NCBI GenBank assembly: GCA_964466465.1
Contig: CAYXNJ010000024.1
Span: forward strand, 1-37,304
Source: Sulfurospirillum sp964466465
Lineage (GTDB): Bacteria > Campylobacterota > Campylobacteria > Campylobacterales > Sulfurospirillaceae
DNA length: 37,304 nucleotides
Direction: 5' to 3'
Under the pieces are notes generated by a model. It worked only from the letters and a program-made list of their open reading frames with translations. It was not told where the DNA came from and ran no database searches. The position numbers and the translations under genes are program-made. Below, one piece after another: positions 33,475-37,304 of this stretch (within the stretch, counting starts at the first letter, position 1; each line of letters opens with the position of its first letter).

Positions 33475-33597
33475 GACTTCTTAGTAATAAGAAGTCAAAG
33501 CACATTTTGTGCGTGGGCTTACTGCCGAAGTAAACACAGCGTTAGCGTAGTTTGAGAAGCTTTGCTTTGAAAACGTGTTAAGAGTTCTGCAAGAACT
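33475..33597. repeat. Cluster of short foldbacks between the second cyclase gene and valS
   Basis: Within a 201-base gap there are at least five small inverted repeats. GACTTCTTA-GTAA-TAAGAAGTC (33475-33496) is a perfect 9-bp stem. GCACA-TTT-TGTGC spans 33500-33512, TTACT with AGTAA spans 33519-33533, AAGC-TTT-GCTT spans 33557-33567, and AGTTCT-GCA-AGAACT spans 33583-33597. Several have three-base loops. The first stem may help end transcription of the cyclase gene on the minus strand; the others are unexplained. No coding potential is seen. Confidence 0.55.
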
Positions 33598-33609
33598 TAG
33601 AAATGTTTC

Positions 33610-34407
33610 TTAAGCTAGGTAAGTAGCGGTATTTTTGCCAGCTTCTTTGGAGATGTAAAGCGCTTGATCGGCACGATGGAGCATGGTTTTAAAATCATCT
33701 TCATTTTTATAAGCAGTGTAGCCAATGCTTAGGTTAATCTGTAACTCTTGATGTTCATGGTTTCGTGTTACAGGAATGATTTTATGATTAAATTCATTTA
33801 AAATACGATTGACAATGATAGAAGCAGCGTCTTTATCTTTATCAACAATACTAATAATAAACTCATCTCCACCAAAGCGAGCAATGGTATCGGATGTGCG
33901 TAAGAGATGTTGCAATGTATGAGCTGTTGTCTTGATGGCTTCATCTCCAACAAGATGCCCAAATGTATCATTGATAGGCTTAAAATCGTCAATATCAAGA
34001 ATGACTAAGAAGAGATTATTTTGATTTCGCTTGACCTTATAAATCTCTTTTTGAAAAATTGTCATAAACATCAATCGATTATAAAGCCCTGTGAGTCCAT
34101 CAAAATGGGAAAGATTTTCAACTTCAAGGTAAGATTTTTTTAAAAAAATAGCCAGAAATGTAATAAGAATAGAGAGAATAAGAGAAAAAACAAACGAATA
34201 AATAAGTGCACTTTGAACAATTCCTTGCTGTTCTGTCAGCAATTTTGTGTCAAAAAATTCAAAGAGAGCAAAAGTATTTTTGTATTGTTCAAGATGTTTT
34301 TCATGGAGTATTAAAACAGGCGTTGTGCTAATGAAAAGATTCACAATGAAAGTTATCGTTCCTAGTAAAATAGGCTTTTTTAGCAAAATGCCAGGTACTC
34401 TTTTCAT
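33610..34407 (-). CDS. Membrane-anchored diguanylate cyclase (GGDEF)
   Basis: A 265-residue protein with two membrane segments (about 12-34 and 66-88) enclosing a short ~30-residue periplasmic loop, then a GGDEF domain 100-265. GGDEF (179-183) is intact and RTSD (170-173) is a canonical inhibitory site, so it should be an active, product-inhibited cyclase. There is no recognisable sensor domain beyond the short loop. It stands alone between cysK and valS with intergenic spaces on both sides, and is distinct from the CHASE8-type cyclase at 3640-4878. Confidence 0.9.
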   Translation of the reverse strand: MKRVPGILLKKPILLGTITFIVNLFISTTPVLILHEKHLEQYKNTFALFEFFDTKLLTEQQGIVQSALIYSFVFSLILSILITFLAIFLKKSYLEVENLSHFDGLTGLYNRLMFMTIFQKEIYKVKRNQNNLFLVILDIDDFKPINDTFGHLVGDEAIKTTAHTLQHLLRTSDTIARFGGDEFIISIVDKDKDAASIIVNRILNEFNHKIIPVTRNHEHQELQINLSIGYTAYKNEDDFKTMLHRADQALYISKEAGKNTATYLA

Positions 34408-34481
34408 ACGTTCACATACCCCTTTTGTATTGGGAAAATAGTACCATAAAATCTGTTAAATATTGAAAGAGAAGTGAGAAG

Positions 34482-34514
34482 AAAAAAAGTAAAGAGTCGT
34501 TTTCACGACTCTTT
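34482..34514 (-). terminator. Rho-independent terminator of the metY-Rrf2-cysK operon
   Basis: A perfect 10-bp stem, AAAGAGTCGT (34491-34500) with ACGACTCTTT (34505-34514) and a TTTC loop, overlaps the last codons and stop of cysK. On the minus strand it is followed by AC and seven T (34488-34482). Confidence 0.88.
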
Positions 34515-35432
34515 ATACTCATATAGACCTGCGCTTAGGTAACGCTCACCTGTATCACATAAAATAGTAACAATAGTTTTACCTTTATTTTCTGCTTTTT
34601 GTGCAATCTGTGATGCTACATAGACATTAGCACCTGCTGAAATACCAACCAATAAACCTTCTTGTTTTGCTAAATTACGTGATGTTTCAATAGCATTTTC
34701 ATAACTGACTTGAACGACCTCATCATATACTTTTGTATCCAAAACGGCTGGAACAAAACCTGCGCCGATACCTTGAATTTTATGGGGTCCTGGATTTCCT
34801 CCTGAAAGAACTGGAGATGTTTCAGGCTCAACTGCTATGATTTTTATATTTGGATTGAGCTCTTTGAGTCTTTTTCCTGTCCCTGTGATGGTTCCACCCG
34901 TTCCTACCGCTGCGACAAAAATATCAATTTTGCCATCAGTATCTTTCCAAATCTCTTCTGCGGTGGTTGCATAGTGAATGGCTGGGTTTGATTCATTGGC
35001 AAATTGTTGTGGTACAAACGAGTTTGGAGTCTCTTTTGAAAGCTCAGTCGCTTTTTCCACAGCACCTCTCATCCCGAGTGTTGGTTCTGTTAAAACAAGT
35101 TCAGCCCCTAACGCTGCTAGGAGTTTACGACGCTCTAAGCTCATGGAACTTGGCATTGTAAGAATGAGTTTTAACCCAAGGCTTGCACATACTGTTGCAA
35201 GACCAATGCCAGTGTTTCCACTGGTCGGCTCAATAATAATAGAATTTTTATCAATTAAGCCCTTATCTAGGGCTGTTTTAATCATATTAAACCCAATACG
35301 ATCTTTGACAGAGTGCGAAGGATTAAGAAATTCACATTTTCCAAGCACCAAAGCATTAGAAGCATTGGATGCGTGGTTAAGTTTTACAAGTGGAGTGTTA
35401 CCGATAAGTTCTGTTACGTTTTTTGCATACAT
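34503..35432 (-). CDS. cysK: Cysteine synthase A (O-acetylserine sulfhydrylase)
   Basis: Makes cysteine from O-acetylserine and sulfide. The 309-residue PLP enzyme has Lys43 in NPSHSVKDRIG, TSGNTGIGLA (70-79), the phosphate loop GTGGTITGTG, and GISAGANVY. It is the last gene of a three-gene operon, 21 bases after the Rrf2-type regulator. In Bacillus and Staphylococcus CysK binds the Rrf2 protein CymR and acts as its co-repressor, so the gene order suggests a similar partnership here. cysE is not in the window. Confidence 0.96.
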   Translation of the reverse strand: MYAKNVTELIGNTPLVKLNHASNASNALVLGKCEFLNPSHSVKDRIGFNMIKTALDKGLIDKNSIIIEPTSGNTGIGLATVCASLGLKLILTMPSSMSLERRKLLAALGAELVLTEPTLGMRGAVEKATELSKETPNSFVPQQFANESNPAIHYATTAEEIWKDTDGKIDIFVAAVGTGGTITGTGKRLKELNPNIKIIAVEPETSPVLSGGNPGPHKIQGIGAGFVPAVLDTKVYDEVVQVSYENAIETSRNLAKQEGLLVGISAGANVYVASQIAQKAENKGKTIVTILCDTGERYLSAGLYEYKES

Positions 35433-35453
35433 AGGAATCTCCTTTAATTAGAT

Positions 35454-35867
35454 TTAGATGCTATAGTTTAATTGGTTACTAAGACGTTGTGAATAGACTT
35501 CAAATTCTGATAAGGGCACATTGAAAATCTCTTGGATTTTATGATTGCTCTCCTCATAGAAAATACGAAGAACTGGGTCTTTTACGTCAACGTCCGTAAC
35601 AACAAGATTACCTTCAAGGGCGATAAGAATATCTTTGATCAAAATATCCTCCGCATTTTTGGCGAGTAAATAACCACCATAAGCACCTCTAACGCTACTG
35701 ACCAAGCCTGCTTGGCGTAGTAGAATGAGAAGTTGTTCAAGGTAGTTTTGTGGGATCTCAGCACGTGCTGAGATCTCTTTAATTTGTAATGGTTTGTTAC
35801 TCTTCGATAAAAAGAGCTGGTACATGGCACTTAAGCCATACATTCCTTTGGTTGAGAGTAGTGACAT
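35454..35867 (-). CDS. Rrf2-family transcription regulator, CymR-like
   Basis: A 137-residue winged helix-turn-helix protein: STKGMYGLSAMYQL, LQIKEISARAEIPQNYLEQLL (recognition region) and VSSVRGAYGGYLLAK are signature Rrf2 sequences. It has no cysteine at all, so it cannot bind an Fe-S cluster as IscR, NsrR or RsrR do. This resembles CymR, which senses cysteine status through CysK. It lies between metY (10-base gap) and cysK (21-base gap) in one operon, which supports control of sulfur amino acid synthesis. The identity of its operator is not evident. Confidence 0.88.
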   Translation of the reverse strand: MSLLSTKGMYGLSAMYQLFLSKSNKPLQIKEISARAEIPQNYLEQLLILLRQAGLVSSVRGAYGGYLLAKNAEDILIKDILIALEGNLVVTDVDVKDPVLRIFYEESNHKIQEIFNVPLSEFEVYSQRLSNQLNYSI

Positions 35868-35877
35868 CCTTTTCTCC

Positions 35878-37140
35878 TTACCCGAGCGCGATTTTAAGAT
35901 CTTCGATCAAATCATCTGCATTTTCAAGACCGATACTAAGGCGAATCAACCCAGCTTTAACACCCGCTTTTTCTAGCTCTTCAACAGAGAGCTGCTGATG
36001 CGTTGTACTTGCTGGATGGGTGATGATAGACTTAGAGTCACCAATATTGACAACCACTGAGAAGATTTTTGTTGAATTTAAAATGTGTTTTGCAAATTCA
36101 AAATCTTCGACTTCAAAACTTAAAAGCCCTGATGTTTGAGCATCTTTAAAGTACTGTTTTGCTCTTTCATGCAAAGGATCACTCTCAAGTCCAGGATAAG
36201 AGACTTTTTTAACTTTAGGGTGAGATTTTAGAAAAGTTGCCACTTTATAAGCATTGCGTGAATGCTCTTTCACACGAAGTGCCAGTGTCTCAAGCCCTTG
36301 AATGAGTAACCAAGAGTTAAATGGCGCGATGGTCGCTCCAATGTCACGAATCAGTGAAAGACGAATTCTGAGTGAAAAGATAGGGAATGGTAATGTTGCA
36401 TACACCAATCCATGATAACTCTCATCAGGCTCATTAAATTGTGGGTAACGTGGGTTGCCAATGAGCTTTGCATTAAGCCCTTTTGCTTCAACGACTAAAC
36501 CACCAATGGCACTTCCTTGACCAGAGATGTACTTACTCGCACTATGAACACTGACATCAATGCCATGGTTAAGTGGTTGGAAAAGAATAGGGGTCGCTAC
36601 GGTATTGTCAGCAACAGTGATAATGTTATATTTTTTAGCAACTTCGACGATTTTTTCGATATTTGGAATGGCAATTTGTGGGTTTGAAAGTGTTTCAAAG
36701 AAAATTGCTTTTGTTTTCTCATCGATCAATGCTTCTAAGTCATCAGCATTATCACTATCAAACACTTTCGCTTTAATGCCAAAACGTTTAATGGTGTGTG
36801 TTAAAAGCGTTGTAGCTCCACCATAAATTTTCTTAGCGACAATGATGTTATCACCCGCTTCAGCAAGATTTGCAATGGCAAAAAAGATGGCAGCTTGGCC
36901 GCTTGCCGTAGCAATAGCTGCTTCACCATTTTCAACAGCGGCTATTCTAGCTTCAAGAACATCTGTTGTTGGGTTATTAAGACGTGTATAAATAGGTCCT
37001 AATTCTTTTAAAGCAAAACGATTTGCAGCAGTCTCTGCGCTTCCAAAATCATAGGCTGTTGTTTGATAAACAGGAACTGACATTGTTCCAAACTGTTGCT
37101 TGTCATATCCGTAATGTAAAGCGAGAGTTTCTTGATTCAT
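35878..37140 (-). CDS. metY: O-acetylhomoserine sulfhydrylase (MetY-type)
   Basis: Cys/Met metabolism PLP enzyme of 420 residues, probably making homocysteine from O-acetylhomoserine and sulfide. Sequence shows FGSAETAANRFAL, YTRLNNPTTDVLE, ATASGQAAIFFA, the PLP lysine 203 in HSASKYISGQGS, and NPRYPQFNEPDESYHGL; the last insertion is typical of MetY rather than MetB/MetC. I use ATG 37140, with AAAGGA six bases upstream; the open frame extends 44 codons further through the promoter and is not real. It is first in the operon with the Rrf2 regulator and cysK. Confidence 0.93.
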   Translation of the reverse strand: MNQETLALHYGYDKQQFGTMSVPVYQTTAYDFGSAETAANRFALKELGPIYTRLNNPTTDVLEARIAAVENGEAAIATASGQAAIFFAIANLAEAGDNIIVAKKIYGGATTLLTHTIKRFGIKAKVFDSDNADDLEALIDEKTKAIFFETLSNPQIAIPNIEKIVEVAKKYNIITVADNTVATPILFQPLNHGIDVSVHSASKYISGQGSAIGGLVVEAKGLNAKLIGNPRYPQFNEPDESYHGLVYATLPFPIFSLRIRLSLIRDIGATIAPFNSWLLIQGLETLALRVKEHSRNAYKVATFLKSHPKVKKVSYPGLESDPLHERAKQYFKDAQTSGLLSFEVEDFEFAKHILNSTKIFSVVVNIGDSKSIITHPASTTHQQLSVEELEKAGVKAGLIRLSIGLENADDLIEDLKIALG

Positions 37141-37170
37141 TTCAAATCCTTTTTTTGTTTTGTTGCTGAA

Positions 37171-37199
37171 AGTATAGACTATTTTTTTTTCAATGTCAA
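37171..37199 (-). promoter_or_regulatory. sigma70 promoter of the metY-Rrf2-cysK operon
   Basis: On the minus strand TTGACA (37199-37194), a 17-base spacer and TATACT (37176-37171) form a near-perfect promoter, 30 bases before the metY ATG. The spacer contains a run of nine A (T at 37182-37190). Confidence 0.8.
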
Positions 37200-37304
37200 G
37201 TAACTTTATCAAAAAACTAATGATTAAAAAAGTAGGGATTGCTTTTTTAGAAAGAGGAGGGTAGAAATACATAAGAATTGTACACTTATAAAACCATAAT
37301 AATG
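37200..37304. other. AT-rich region at the right edge
   Basis: I see no supported gene. The last three bases are ATG on the plus strand and could start a gene beyond the window, but there is no convincing ribosome binding site next to it. Confidence 0.4.

Noticed and set aside
33440..33609. T-box or tRNA-like structure upstream of valS
   Set aside because: No T-box sequence or specifier loop is present, and the hairpins lie upstream of the likely promoter rather than in the leader.
37141..37272. 44-codon N-terminal extension of metY
   Set aside because: It runs through the TTGACA/TATACT promoter and is not part of the family; ATG 37140 has a good ribosome binding site.

Overview
The window looks like a chromosomal segment of a Campylobacterota (epsilonproteobacterial) genome, most likely Sulfurospirillum or a close relative. 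The grounds are the AT-rich sequence, the hrcA-grpE-dnaK order, a PEB4-like chaperone between nth and a class II aldolase gene, a cmoB / hot-dog protein / small lipoprotein cluster, and a nadE...lpxK...thrC-kdsB cluster. All three clusters resemble Campylobacter jejuni gene order as I remember it. The genus is an inference; no rRNA gene is present. I see no tRNA, rRNA, CRISPR array, insertion sequence, phage gene or integrase.

Layout. 1-3641: heat-shock operon hrcA-grpE-dnaK, with a near-consensus sigma70 promoter, a CIRCE-like operator and a strong terminator. 3640-9769 (minus): a compact five-gene signalling operon of TonB-dependent receptor, YfiR-like protein, second receptor, second YfiR-like protein and a CHASE8-HAMP-GGDEF diguanylate cyclase. 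9886-10800 (minus): polyphosphate kinase 2. 10895-12937 (plus): dsbD and a small unknown gene. 12983-18904 (minus): nadE, a DegT-family protein lacking the PLP lysine, lpxK, argB, thrC, kdsB. 19041-19634 (plus): metallo-beta-lactamase-fold hydrolase. 19629-21360 (minus): lipoprotein, cmoB, hot-dog protein with a candidate sigma28 promoter. 21406-23262 (plus): PepD-like peptidase and a thioredoxin-like protein. 23263-23904 (minus): nth. 24024-29640 (plus): peb4-like gene, fba, ACC-deaminase-like gene, hisD, panE, mogA. 29686-33408 (minus): valS and an orphan TRAP binding protein. 33610-34407 (minus): a second diguanylate cyclase. 34503-37140 (minus): metY, an Rrf2/CymR-like regulator and cysK.

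Most of the window is housekeeping. The most striking part is the minus-strand operon at 3.6-9.8 kb. In Pseudomonas the periplasmic YfiR represses the inner-membrane cyclase YfiN, and the outer-membrane lipoprotein YfiB relieves this. Here the cyclase has the YfiN architecture and is encoded with two YfiR-like proteins, each translationally coupled to its own TonB-dependent receptor. This suggests that outer-membrane ligand binding or uptake is relayed through periplasmic YfiR proteins to c-di-GMP synthesis, with two receptors converging on one cyclase. A near-palindromic site overlaps the likely operon promoter. The metY-Rrf2-cysK operon at the right end is a second coherent unit and suggests local control of sulfur amino acid synthesis.
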